Shown here: in pieces, positions 39,493 to 47,955 of the stretch | Layout: each line of letters opens with the position of its first letter | How positions within the stretch are numbered: the stretch's first letter is position 1 | NCBI RefSeq assembly: GCF_001579845.1 | Contig: NZ_CP007440.1 | Coordinates: 558,001-622,000, forward strand | Direction: 5' to 3' | Source of the DNA: Rhodoplanes sp. Z2-YC6860 | Lineage (GTDB): Bacteria > Pseudomonadota > Alphaproteobacteria > Rhizobiales > Xanthobacteraceae | Length of the DNA: 64,000 nt | Translations under genes and position numbers: made by a program | Notes under the pieces: model-generated | Database searches by the model: none | What the model was told of the DNA's origin: nothing | Seen by the model: the letters and a program-made list of their open reading frames with translations, nothing else

Positions 39493-39603
39493 AGAGGGCG
39501 TATAAATCGATACCGTTTTGGCGAATTGTGCCGCCGCTCGCACGCGCCATAGATTGCGGCACGGACATCCTGCGCCACGCGATGGCGCCAACAGGGGTGA
39601 GTC

Positions 39604-40587
39604 ATGCTCTATCCGAAAAAAGACGCCAAGGCATTCGCGCAAGCCAACTTCAGGGGCATCTGGGCCGCGGCGCTGATGCCGTTCCACCAGGACCTGTCCA
39701 TCGACGAGAAGGGCTTCCGCAAGAATCTGCGGCATTGGGTCGACGATCTCGGCGTCGACGGCATCTTCATCGCCGGCAAGCAGAGCGAGTTCTTCTCGAT
39801 GTCGATCCCCGAGCGCAAGCGCTCGATGGAGATCGTGGTCGACGAGGTCGGCAAGAAGGCCGGCGTGATCGCGTCCTGCTCCGACCAGAACATGGACGTG
39901 GTGATCGAGCTCGCCAGGCACGCCCAGGCGATCGGCGCGCCGTACATCGTGGTGCATGCGCCGGTGCTGCACTTCCTGCACAGCCGCGACGAGACGCTGT
40001 ACCAGTACTACAAGACGATCAGCGAGAAGGTCGACATCGGCATCGCGATGTGGAGCCACGAGGACTCCGGCTATCTGATGAGCCCGGAGCTGTGCGCGCG
40101 GATCGCCGAGCTGCCGAACATCGTCGCGATCAAGTACAGCGTCCCGCGCGAGATGTATATCCGGCTGACGCGGCTCGTCGCCGACAAGATCCACGTGAGC
40201 ACCGCGTCCGAGGAAGAGTGGTTCGACAACATCGTCGAGCTCGGCTGGAAGCTCTATCTCTGCTCGTCGCCGCCGTACCTGTACCAGACCAAGATCGACA
40301 AGCGGATGCGCGAGTACACCGATCTGGCATTTGCGGGCGAGGTCGCCAAGGCCAAGGTGATCCGCGACAGCCTCAATCCGGTGCGGCAGGCATTCCGGCG
40401 CACGCGGCCGGCCGAGAAGCCGCCGGCGCATTCGAAGTACTGGCAGGAGCTGCTGGGCCAGGTTGGCGGCCCGGTGCGCCCGCCGATGCTGGAGCTGACC
40501 GAGGCCGAGAAGGAAGCCACGCGTCGCGCGTTCGAGACCTGCGGGCTCAAGGTGCCGGGCGCGGCGACGAAGCCGTCGGCGGCCTAA
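39604..40587 (+). CDS. Dihydrodipicolinate synthase/N-acetylneuraminate lyase-family protein
   Basis: 327-residue TIM-barrel class I aldolase relative. FRGIWAAALMPFHQDLSIDE at the start, GVDGIFIAGKQSEFFSMSIPE in place of the usual GTTGE loop, Tyr in ETLYQYYKTI, and the Schiff-base Lys in IVAIKYSVPREM. The altered GKQSEF substrate loop argues against lysine synthesis; a catabolic aldolase or hydratase-aldolase is likelier. Fifteen bases before the dioxygenase gene, so co-transcribed with it. Confidence 0.85.
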   Translation: MLYPKKDAKAFAQANFRGIWAAALMPFHQDLSIDEKGFRKNLRHWVDDLGVDGIFIAGKQSEFFSMSIPERKRSMEIVVDEVGKKAGVIASCSDQNMDVVIELARHAQAIGAPYIVVHAPVLHFLHSRDETLYQYYKTISEKVDIGIAMWSHEDSGYLMSPELCARIAELPNIVAIKYSVPREMYIRLTRLVADKIHVSTASEEEWFDNIVELGWKLYLCSSPPYLYQTKIDKRMREYTDLAFAGEVAKAKVIRDSLNPVRQAFRRTRPAEKPPAHSKYWQELLGQVGGPVRPPMLELTEAEKEATRRAFETCGLKVPGAATKPSAA

Positions 40588-40602
40588 AACGGAGCCACGA
40601 TC

Positions 40603-41151
40603 ATGAAACTCGGACGGCTCAAGGCCTTCAATTTCCAGAAATGGATCGCCGAGAACGAGCACCTGCTCGAGCCGCCGGTCAACAACAAGAAAGTGTTCGA
40701 GGACGGCGACATGACCGTGCAGGTGGTCGGCGGCCCGAACGAGCGCGCCGACTATCATGACGATCCGGTGGAGGAATTCTTCTACCAGCTCAAGGGCAAT
40801 ATGAATCTCAAGGTCGGCGACAACGGCAATTTCTACGACGTGCCGATCAAGGAAGGCGAGGTGTTCCTGCTGCCGCCGCATGTGCGGCACGCGCCGCAGC
40901 GGCCGGCGGGCTCGATCGGGCTGGTGGTCGAGCCGAAGCGCTATGACGACGATCCGCTCGATGCCTTCGAATGGTATTGCTTCGAATGCGGCACGCTGGT
41001 CCATCGCGTCGAGCTCAAGGTGGAGCATCTGGTGCGCGACTTGCCGCCGATCTACCAGGCCTTTGTCGACGACAAGAACGCACGCACCTGCAAGAAGTGC
41101 GGTGCGCTGCATCCCGGCAAGAAGCCGCCGGCAGGGTGGGCGGGTATCTGA
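40603..41151 (+). CDS. nbaC: 3-hydroxyanthranilate 3,4-dioxygenase
   Basis: Fe(II) cupin that opens 3-hydroxyanthranilate to 2-amino-3-carboxymuconate semialdehyde. 182 residues. The expected active-site set is visible: Arg48, His52, Glu58 and His96 (iron ligands His/Glu/His), Arg100 and Glu110. The second, rubredoxin-like iron site has Cys126, Cys129, Cys163 and Cys166, as in the Cupriavidus enzyme. No kynureninase, kynurenine hydroxylase or ACMS decarboxylase lies near, so the usual pathway is not complete here, and a related aminophenol-type substrate is possible. Confidence 0.88.
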   Translation: MKLGRLKAFNFQKWIAENEHLLEPPVNNKKVFEDGDMTVQVVGGPNERADYHDDPVEEFFYQLKGNMNLKVGDNGNFYDVPIKEGEVFLLPPHVRHAPQRPAGSIGLVVEPKRYDDDPLDAFEWYCFECGTLVHRVELKVEHLVRDLPPIYQAFVDDKNARTCKKCGALHPGKKPPAGWAGI

Positions 41152-41222
41152 TAGCGCTGCGTTCTGCGCCAGCCGTTTGGCGCAGAGCTTGCTTCATAAA
41201 AAGAATAAAAAGGAGCGCTCCG

Positions 41223-42191
41223 TTGAAGCTGATTGCGTCTGTATTTTCCGTTGTCCTGACTGCGGGCCTGCTCGCCGGTGGCGCCCACGCGCAGGACTAT
41301 CCGTCACGGCCCATCACCTTCGTGGTCGGCTACGGCGCCGGCGGTGGCACCGACATCAACGCCCGCATTTTTGCCGAGACTATTTCCAGGAATATCGGCC
41401 AGAGCATCGTGGTCGAGAACAAGACCGGGGCGGGCGGCGGCCTTGCTGCAACCTTTGTGCAGAATGCCGCGCCCGACGGCTACACGCTGCTGATCATGTC
41501 CGGGCTGCAGCACGCTTATCTGCCGGCGTCGCAATCGAAGCCGATGTACGACGCGATCAAAGGCTTCACGCCGATCTCGCTCTTCTTCGAGATGATCAGC
41601 GTGCTGGCCATCCCGTATGACTATCCGGCGAAGACCATCGGCGAATTCATCGAGCAAGGCAAAAAGAAGGTTGGCGGCGTGTCGCTGGGCTCGCCGGGTC
41701 CGGGCTCGCCGCCGCATTTCTTCGGCGCCTTGATCACCGAAGCCACGGGGCTGCCGGTGCAGATGGTTCAGTACCGCGGCACGTCGAATTTCATGGCGGA
41801 CCTGACGTCAGGCCGCATCGATCTGGCGTTCCCCACTTATGGCGTGGCGCAGTCTTTCATGACCGACAAAAAGGCGCGCGCACTGGCGGTCGCAGCGGAC
41901 GAGCGCTGGAGCGAACTGCCCGACGTGCCGACGCTGGTCGAGGCCAAGCTCGTGAAGGAGATGCCGGCGATGTGGTTCGGCGTCGTCGCGCCGGCCGGCA
42001 CGCCGCGGCCGATCGTCGACCGGATCAACGAGGAATTCCGCAAGGCCGCGAAGGACCCGGAGCTGGTCCGCCGCATCACCGCGACCGGCATGGCGGTGCG
42101 CACCAGCACGCCCGAGCAGATGGGCGAACTGATGGTGTCGGAGAACGCCAAGGTCGGCGCGCTGGTCGAGCGGTTGAATTTGAAGCAATAA
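41223..42191 (+). CDS. Tripartite tricarboxylate transporter (Bug) substrate-binding protein
   Basis: Periplasmic receptor of 322 residues. TTG start at 41223 with AAGGAG seven bases upstream begins a clean signal peptide (KLIASVFSVVLTAGLLAGGAHA-type, cleavage at AHA-Q). Family marks: RPITFVVGYGAGGGTDINA, VVENKTGAGGG, ELPDVPTLVEAKL. Located 71 bases after the dioxygenase gene and likely in the same operon, so its ligand may be the aromatic acid that pathway consumes. No TctAB membrane subunits nearby. Confidence 0.9.
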   Translation: MKLIASVFSVVLTAGLLAGGAHAQDYPSRPITFVVGYGAGGGTDINARIFAETISRNIGQSIVVENKTGAGGGLAATFVQNAAPDGYTLLIMSGLQHAYLPASQSKPMYDAIKGFTPISLFFEMISVLAIPYDYPAKTIGEFIEQGKKKVGGVSLGSPGPGSPPHFFGALITEATGLPVQMVQYRGTSNFMADLTSGRIDLAFPTYGVAQSFMTDKKARALAVAADERWSELPDVPTLVEAKLVKEMPAMWFGVVAPAGTPRPIVDRINEEFRKAAKDPELVRRITATGMAVRTSTPEQMGELMVSENAKVGALVERLNLKQ

Positions 42192-42259
42192 CGCGGGGTC
42201 TTACTTCTCCCCGCAAGCGGCAGAGCAATCGCATGTGTTCGCGGGCAACGCCACGAGTT

Positions 42260-42283
42260 CCCTCTCCCGCTTGCGGGAGAGGG
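42260..42283. terminator. Perfect GC hairpin between convergent receptor genes
   Basis: CCCTCTCCCGC TT GCGGGAGAGGG, an eleven-base perfect stem with a two-base loop. It lies between the stops of 41223-42191 (+) and 42341-43324 (-), and is also of the repeat type seen elsewhere in the window. Confidence 0.5.
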
Positions 42284-42340
42284 TCCCAAATCGCACCAGC
42301 GAGCCATATGCGATCACCTGCCGACGCAAGGACCGATGCC

Positions 42341-43324
42341 TCAAATGCGAAAGCGGGTGTGTGTCTCCGGCGGGAATAACTCCTCCGGCGATACGAGGCG
42401 CTTGGTGACGCCCTGCTCGAAGGCGAAGCCGAGAAACGCCGACAGCGTAACGCGGTTCGGCTCGATGCCGTAAGGCCAGAAGTCGTCGCCGAATTCCGCC
42501 TTCACGCGCCGCACATGCTCGAAGGCCCAAGGGAGCGGCACGCGCGCCGCGGTGGCTTCGCTGATCCGCTCCATGGCACGGTCCTTCGCCTCCTCGAACG
42601 CCTTGAGGAGATTCATGGCGATCCAGCGATGCTGCTCGAACACATCGCGCCGGAGCACGATGGTGTGCATGATCGGGAAGATCTTCGACTCGCGCCAGTA
42701 AAGCCGCTCGATCTCCATGAAGTCGTCGAACAGCCGGCGCACGTTGGGATCGCCGCGCTCGAAGCTCGGCGGCGCATGCGCCGACATCATCGCGTCGATC
42801 TCGCCCTTGAGCAGCATGTCGTTCAGCGTGCGATCCGAATAACGGACGAGATTGACGCCGGGCGGCGTGTCGACCTTGACCTCTTCCTCGCGGCCGGTCT
42901 CGTGGATGCCGGCCTGAACCCATTCGACGTCGCGCAGCCCGATGCCGAACTGCTGGCCGATGATGCCGCGGGTGTAGATGCCCGCGGTCTGCGCCCATTC
43001 GGGCACGCCGATCCGCTTGCCTTTCAGGTCTTGCGGCTCGCGAACCTTGCCGTTCGTTCGCACATAGATCGAGGAGTGGCGGAACATCCGCGACGGAAAC
43101 ACCGGAATGGCGACGAACGGGCAATCGTCGCGCGACACGATCGAGGCGTAGCGCCCCATCGACATTTCGGCGAAATCGAATTCGCGATGCCGCAGCATGC
43201 GGAAGAAGATTTCTTCGACCGGCATGCTGAGGCACGACAGCGCAATGCCGTCGGCCCGGACGCGCCCCGACACGAGGTCGCGGACATGATCGTATTCGCT
43301 GATCGCACCGGTCAAAGACAGCAT
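42341..43324 (-). CDS. Substrate-binding-fold protein related to 4,5-dihydroxyphthalate decarboxylase
   Basis: 327 residues of the type-2 periplasmic-binding fold. GAISEYDHVRDLVSGRVRAD, FDFAEMSMGRYASIVSRDD, HSSIYVRTNGKVREPQDLKG, KRIGVPEWAQTAGIYTRGI match proteins annotated either as 4,5-dihydroxyphthalate decarboxylase or as ABC substrate-binding proteins. There is no signal peptide, which favours the cytoplasmic enzyme reading. On the minus strand downstream of the lactonase-like gene. Confidence 0.75.
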   Translation of the reverse strand: MLSLTGAISEYDHVRDLVSGRVRADGIALSCLSMPVEEIFFRMLRHREFDFAEMSMGRYASIVSRDDCPFVAIPVFPSRMFRHSSIYVRTNGKVREPQDLKGKRIGVPEWAQTAGIYTRGIIGQQFGIGLRDVEWVQAGIHETGREEEVKVDTPPGVNLVRYSDRTLNDMLLKGEIDAMMSAHAPPSFERGDPNVRRLFDDFMEIERLYWRESKIFPIMHTIVLRRDVFEQHRWIAMNLLKAFEEAKDRAMERISEATAARVPLPWAFEHVRRVKAEFGDDFWPYGIEPNRVTLSAFLGFAFEQGVTKRLVSPEELFPPETHTRFRI

Positions 43325-43344
43325 CAGATCGCCTGCTTATTCTG

Positions 43345-43393
43345 GCGCATGTCCTTTTCGGAAAACCGGTGTCCACTTTTCCGGGACATGCGC
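43345..43393. repeat. Rhizobial palindromic repeat, GCGCATGTCC copy
   Basis: Ends GCGCATGTCC / GGGACATGCGC are inverted, inner parts CTTTTCGGAAAACCGG and CCACTTTTCCGG. Same family as 26908-26956. Its right end touches the stop codon (43393-43395) of the lactonase-like gene, so it seems to have landed at, or grown up to, that gene end. Confidence 0.78.
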
Positions 43394-44151
43394 TACCCAA
43401 CCCGAACCACGCCGGGCGCGACCGCGGGAAAGCGGTCCATCACCAGCGGATCATGCCCCGCGAGCACGAGCTCAGGATTTTTCGCGCCAAGCTTCTCGAC
43501 CGCTTCCATCGAATGCACGGCCTGCAGCATGTCCACGGTGACCTGCACCGGCTTCTTTTGGGCGAGGTTCTCGTAGAAATGAAACGTGTCATTGGCGATC
43601 AGCGCCTGGCCCTTTGCGGTGTCGACGCGGAGGACCTGCAGGCCCGGCGTGTGGCCCGGCATCAGATGCGCATGCAGGCCGGGGGCGAGCGTCCAATCAC
43701 CGTCCACGACCTTGATGCGGCCGGCTTTCGTCATCGGCTCGACCGCGTCGATGGCCGCGAGATTGGCGCTCGCCGAGAACAATGGGAATTTGCGGCCCGG
43801 TCCCTGCCAGAACGCGATCTCTTTCTGCTGCACGAAAAACGTCGCGTTTGGGAACAGACCATAGCCGGCCCAATGGTCGTAATGCAGGTGTGTCATGAAG
43901 ACGGTTTTGACGTCTTCCGGGTTCACACCGCAGGCCGCGAGCAACTCGCGGCGCTCGCGATAATTCTCAGCACTACGGCGGCGCGCTTCCTCGGCGTCGA
44001 AGCTGCAATCGACCACGATGGGCCCGCCGTCGGTCAGGACGACCCAGAAGTAGAACGCCATCCGCAGCTTGTCGGGAGACGGATCGCGGTAGAGGAACAG
44101 GGCTCTCGGGACGGTCTTCTCGCCAGTACAAAGAACGAAGACCTGGTTCAT
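43393..44151 (-). CDS. Metallo-beta-lactamase-fold hydrolase, N-acyl homoserine lactonase family
   Basis: 252 residues. The metal site HxHxDH is in VFMTHLHYDHWAGYG, with HLMPGHTPGLQVLRV giving the next His and DTFHFYENL the bridging Asp. The opening FVLCTGEKTVPRALFLYRD and the Tyr/Asp-rich loops match AHL-lactonase-like enzymes (AiiA/AttM group), though many members act on other lactones or esters. Its start overlaps the stop of the following Bug receptor gene by four bases, so they form one operon: lactone uptake plus opening is a fair guess. Confidence 0.82.
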   Translation of the reverse strand: MNQVFVLCTGEKTVPRALFLYRDPSPDKLRMAFYFWVVLTDGGPIVVDCSFDAEEARRRSAENYRERRELLAACGVNPEDVKTVFMTHLHYDHWAGYGLFPNATFFVQQKEIAFWQGPGRKFPLFSASANLAAIDAVEPMTKAGRIKVVDGDWTLAPGLHAHLMPGHTPGLQVLRVDTAKGQALIANDTFHFYENLAQKKPVQVTVDMLQAVHSMEAVEKLGAKNPELVLAGHDPLVMDRFPAVAPGVVRVG

Positions 44152-45125
44152 TGCTCGGCCGTGATGCCCGTCACCGTGATCAGGTGCTCCTTATAGGACA
44201 GATCCTGGCGGATGAAGGCGGCGAATTCAGCAGGGCTGCTGCCGATGCCGGTATAGCCCAGGGCATCGATATGGCGGGCCTTGAACTCCGGGTCGCGGAG
44301 AATGGCGGCGACGTCCTTTTGCACCTTCTCGACAACCGCCGCCGGCGTGCCGGCCGGCGCGAACAGGCCGTACCATGAGCGCGGATCGATGTCGGGATAG
44401 CCGGCCTCGATCAGCGTCGGAATCGCGGGACGGCCGGGCAGGCGCTCCTTGCGGCTGATCGCGAGCGGCACGAGCTTGCCGCTGTCGATGTGGCCGGCGG
44501 ACACCGACAGGCTTCCCAGCGTGAACTGCACGTCGCCGGCCAGTGTTGCGGTGACCGCGGGCGCGATGCCGCGATAGGAAATCTGCCGAATCTGCGCGCC
44601 GGTTTCCTTGCGCAGCATCTCGAACAGCAGATGCGGCTGGCTGCCGACGCCATAGGAGCCGTAGTTCAGCTTGTCCGGCTCGCGCTTGGCCAGTTCGACC
44701 AGCTCCTTCATCGAGCGCGCCGGCACCGCGGGATTGGCCAGGACGAACTGGTGCAGGTCGACGAGCTGCGTGATCGGCGTCAGCTCCTTGATCGGGTCGA
44801 AGCCGACATTCTTGAACAGGAACGGATTGCTGGTGATCGTCGAGTCGGTGGTGAACAGGAGCGTATAGCCGTCGGCCGGCGCGCCCGCGACGCTTTTGCT
44901 GCCGACGATGGTGCTGGCGCCGGGCTTGTTCTCGATGATGACCGTCTGCTTCCAGGCCTGGGACAGCCGCTCCACCAACGGGCGCGCCAGGTTGTCGACG
45001 CCGCCGCCGGCCGGATAGGGCACGATCAGCCGCACGATTTTCGTCGGGAACTCTTCGGCCGCGGCATTGAAGGCCATGAGGGAAGCGGCGAGTGCGGCGG
45101 CTGCCACGACTGCAAGTCTGCGCAT
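44148..45125 (-). CDS. Tripartite tricarboxylate transporter (Bug) substrate-binding protein
   Basis: 325 residues. Signal RRLAVVAAAALAASLMAFNA with AAA-E cleavage, then TKIVRLIVPYPAGGGVDNLA, IENKPGASTIVG, IPTLIEAGYPDIDPRSW. Upstream gene of the lactonase-like hydrolase (ATGA overlap, this gene first). Third orphan Bug receptor in the window. A 134-base divergent gap separates it from the amidohydrolase. Confidence 0.9.
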   Translation of the reverse strand: MRRLAVVAAAALAASLMAFNAAAEEFPTKIVRLIVPYPAGGGVDNLARPLVERLSQAWKQTVIIENKPGASTIVGSKSVAGAPADGYTLLFTTDSTITSNPFLFKNVGFDPIKELTPITQLVDLHQFVLANPAVPARSMKELVELAKREPDKLNYGSYGVGSQPHLLFEMLRKETGAQIRQISYRGIAPAVTATLAGDVQFTLGSLSVSAGHIDSGKLVPLAISRKERLPGRPAIPTLIEAGYPDIDPRSWYGLFAPAGTPAAVVEKVQKDVAAILRDPEFKARHIDALGYTGIGSSPAEFAAFIRQDLSYKEHLITVTGITAEQ

Positions 45126-45265
45126 GTGCAAGAAAACTCCGATCTCAAACTCCGATCTGCTGCAGGCATTATCGGTAGGAGCCTCACCCCGGCAAGATGA
45201 CATCGGCTTATAGATTGATAAGGAAACGACAATAATGCCGGTCCTGGGTCCGGTGTACGGTGGAC

Positions 45266-47026
45266 ATGAACAACGAGACGCGACCGAGCATGCGAAGCCC
45301 GAAAGCCCCTGGCGCAGCCGATCTGGTGCTCCATGACGGCCGTATTCTGACGCTCGATGCATCCGATACGGTTGCGGAAGCGATCGCCGTGCAGGGCGAG
45401 CGGATCGTTGCAGTCGGCCGCTCGGCCGATCTGCTGCCCTTGGCCGGGCCAAGCGCTACCGTGATCGATCTGCGCGGCCGCACGGCGATGCCCGGCCTGA
45501 TCGACGGCCATGCCCATGCGGATCGCGAGGGCCTGAAGAGCCTGTTGCCGAATCTCTCCAGCGTAAAATCAATCGCCGACATCCAGGACCGCGTCGCCGA
45601 GGAGGTGGCACGGGCCACGCCTGGCGCGTGGCTGGTGTTCAATCCGGTCGGCGACCCGCCCGAGTTTTCCGGCATCCCGGGAGCGCTGCGCGAGGGCCGG
45701 ATGCCGAACCGGCTCGATCTCGACAAGGTCGCGCCGGACAACCCGGTCTATATCCGTGCGCCGTGGGGATACTGGCCGAACGTGCTGCCGCTCTATTCCA
45801 GCGCCAACAGCGCGGCGTTGCGGGCCGCGGGCATCGACAAGGTGACGCCATCGCCGTCGCGCCTCGTGACCATCGAGAAGGATGCGGTCAGCGGCGAGCC
45901 GACCGGCGTGTTTGTCGAACAGACGCTCGAGCCGATCGTCGAGTTCACGCTGATGGCCTGCGCGCCGAACTTCACCATCGAGCAGAGGGCGCAGGCGCTG
46001 CGCCATTCGATGCGCGCCTACAACGCCGCAGGCACCACGAGCGTGTTCGAAGGCCACGGCATCTCTTCCGACGTCATGGCGGCCTATCAGATGGTCCGCA
46101 ACGCGGGCGACATGACGCTGCGCGCGCATCTGGTGTTCAGCCCGAGCTGGGGCAGCGCCACGAAAGATGACGTGCGGCTGATGCTCGCGAGCTGGGTGCA
46201 ATGGCTCGCGCGCCGGGGCCTCGGCGACCACTGGCTGCGGGTCGCCGACATCTACACGGAGATCAACGAAGCGCCGGAGACGCGGCTGCGCCGCCGCATG
46301 CCGGTGCAGACCGGCTGGGCGGGTTACAGCCCGGATTCGGGCCTGCCGCGCGAAGCGGTGTTCGAACTGATGCTGGAGGCCGCGCGCAACGGCATCCGCG
46401 TGTCCGGCATCTGGGCCAATCTGCTGGAGCTGTTTCGCGAGGTCGACCGCATCGTGCCGATTGCGGGGCGGCGCTGGGTGCTCGGCCATCAGCGGACGCT
46501 GGATCGCGAGCAGGTCGCGCTCGTGCGCGATCTCGGCGTTGCGCTGACGACGCACACCAACCGGCACATCTACAAGCAGGGCTCGGCGATCCGGGCGAGC
46601 ATCGGCCGGGACAAGGAAAGCACCATCGTGCCGATCCGCACGCTGCTCGATCAGAACGTTCCAGTGGCCTTCAGCACGGACGGCGTCCCGACCAGCCTGT
46701 TCAATCCGGTCTGGCAGGCGGTCGAGCGCGTCGACCGCGACACCGGCGACGTGATCGCGCCCGACCAGCGGATCAGCCGGGTCGAGGCGTTGCGCTGCGC
46801 CACGTCGGGCGGTGCGTTCCTGACCTTCGAGGAGGCCGAGAAGGGCACATTGGAGCCCGGCAAGCTCGCCGACATCGTCGTCACGACCGAGGACCCGATC
46901 GCGATCGAGGCCTCGCGCCTGCGCGATATCGTTGCCGCCGTGACGATCGTCGGCGGCAAGGTGGCTTATGTTCGCGACAAGTCGCCGGTTGACGCGAGCA
47001 CGCCAGCTTCCATGCTGTCATCCTAG
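45266..47026 (+). CDS. Amidohydrolase-family protein (YtcJ-like)
   Basis: 586 residues of the metal-dependent amidohydrolase superfamily. ADLVLHDGRILTLDASDTVA at the start, the metal-binding GLIDGHAHADREGLK, GTTSVFEGHGISSD, LGHQRTL, and FSTDGVPTSL with the late Asp; C-terminal GTLEPGKLADIVVTTEDP. Likely hydrolyses a cyclic amide, formamide or carbamate. The start is uncertain: GTG 45260 is also in frame, and neither has a strong ribosome site. Followed 147 bases later by an ABC importer operon on the same strand. Confidence 0.85.
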   Translation: MNNETRPSMRSPKAPGAADLVLHDGRILTLDASDTVAEAIAVQGERIVAVGRSADLLPLAGPSATVIDLRGRTAMPGLIDGHAHADREGLKSLLPNLSSVKSIADIQDRVAEEVARATPGAWLVFNPVGDPPEFSGIPGALREGRMPNRLDLDKVAPDNPVYIRAPWGYWPNVLPLYSSANSAALRAAGIDKVTPSPSRLVTIEKDAVSGEPTGVFVEQTLEPIVEFTLMACAPNFTIEQRAQALRHSMRAYNAAGTTSVFEGHGISSDVMAAYQMVRNAGDMTLRAHLVFSPSWGSATKDDVRLMLASWVQWLARRGLGDHWLRVADIYTEINEAPETRLRRRMPVQTGWAGYSPDSGLPREAVFELMLEAARNGIRVSGIWANLLELFREVDRIVPIAGRRWVLGHQRTLDREQVALVRDLGVALTTHTNRHIYKQGSAIRASIGRDKESTIVPIRTLLDQNVPVAFSTDGVPTSLFNPVWQAVERVDRDTGDVIAPDQRISRVEALRCATSGGAFLTFEEAEKGTLEPGKLADIVVTTEDPIAIEASRLRDIVAAVTIVGGKVAYVRDKSPVDASTPASMLSS

Positions 47027-47172
47027 GCAGGATGCCTGTGTCGAGACCACGGGAAGGGTGCGAAGAGCCGCAATATTCCGCAGCGCGGGCCTCGACAATG
47101 TTTGGCGTTAAGATAGTTTACGTCGTGATAAATAGGATGCTCCGCTTGAGACGAGTTCCAGTTGGGTAATCC

Positions 47173-47955
47173 ATGCCATCCGATCCGATCATCGCGTTTG
47201 ACAATGTCGGCGTCCGGTTCGGAGGCGAGCAGATCTATGACCGGCTGAACTTCGACGTCCGGCGCGGCGAATTTGTCTGCATTCTCGGACCTTCGGGCTG
47301 CGGCAAGTCCACGTCGCTCCGCATGATCGGCGGATTGCTCGATGTGACGGCCGGGCGCGTCACGGTCGACGGCCGGGCGCCCGGCGATGCCTGGCCCGAG
47401 ATCGCGTTCGTGTTCCAGTCGCCGCGGCTGGTGCCGTGGCGCAGTGCGCTCGACAACGTGTTGCTCGGCTCGGAGCTGCGCTTCGGCCGCGGCGACAAGG
47501 AGCAGCGCCGCACGAAAGCCACCGAGCTTCTCCGGCTTGTGGGCCTTGGCGATGACACCCATAAATATCCGTCGATGCTGTCGGGCGGCGAACGCCAGCG
47601 CGTCTCGATTGCGCGCGCGCTCGCGGTCGATCCCAAGATCATCCTGATGGATGAGCCGTTCTCGGCGCTCGATCCCAACATGCGCTCGCGCATGCGCGCC
47701 GAGGTGGAGCGCATCTGGCTCAAGATGGGCAAGACCGTGGTGTTCGTCACCCACGACATCGACGAGGCGTTGCAGCTCGCCGACCGCATCGTGGTGCTGT
47801 CGAACAAGCCGACGCATGTTCTCGAAATCATCGAGCTGACGGCGCCGCGGCCGCGCGATCTCGGCGATCGCGAACTCGATACACATCGGCAGAAACTGGT
47901 TAAGCTGTTCCGCTCGCTGGAGCAGCCGGATCGTCAGAAGGAAAACGTCGCATGA
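47173..47955 (+). CDS. ABC transporter ATP-binding protein, NitT/TauT type
   Basis: 260 residues. Walker A GPSGCGKS (residues 39-46), Q-loop FQSPRLVPWRSALDN, signature LSGGERQRVSIARAL, Walker B IILMDEPFSALD, and the H-loop VVFVTHDIDEAL. Matches SsuB/TauB-type ATPases of nitrate, sulfonate or pyrimidine importers. Its stop overlaps the start of the binding-protein gene (ATGA). Confidence 0.93.
   Translation: MPSDPIIAFDNVGVRFGGEQIYDRLNFDVRRGEFVCILGPSGCGKSTSLRMIGGLLDVTAGRVTVDGRAPGDAWPEIAFVFQSPRLVPWRSALDNVLLGSELRFGRGDKEQRRTKATELLRLVGLGDDTHKYPSMLSGGERQRVSIARALAVDPKIILMDEPFSALDPNMRSRMRAEVERIWLKMGKTVVFVTHDIDEALQLADRIVVLSNKPTHVLEIIELTAPRPRDLGDRELDTHRQKLVKLFRSLEQPDRQKENVA

Noticed and set aside
39604-40587. 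True dapA (lysine biosynthesis)
   Set aside because: The substrate loop differs from the GTTGE pattern and the neighbours are catabolic; kept as a family-level call.
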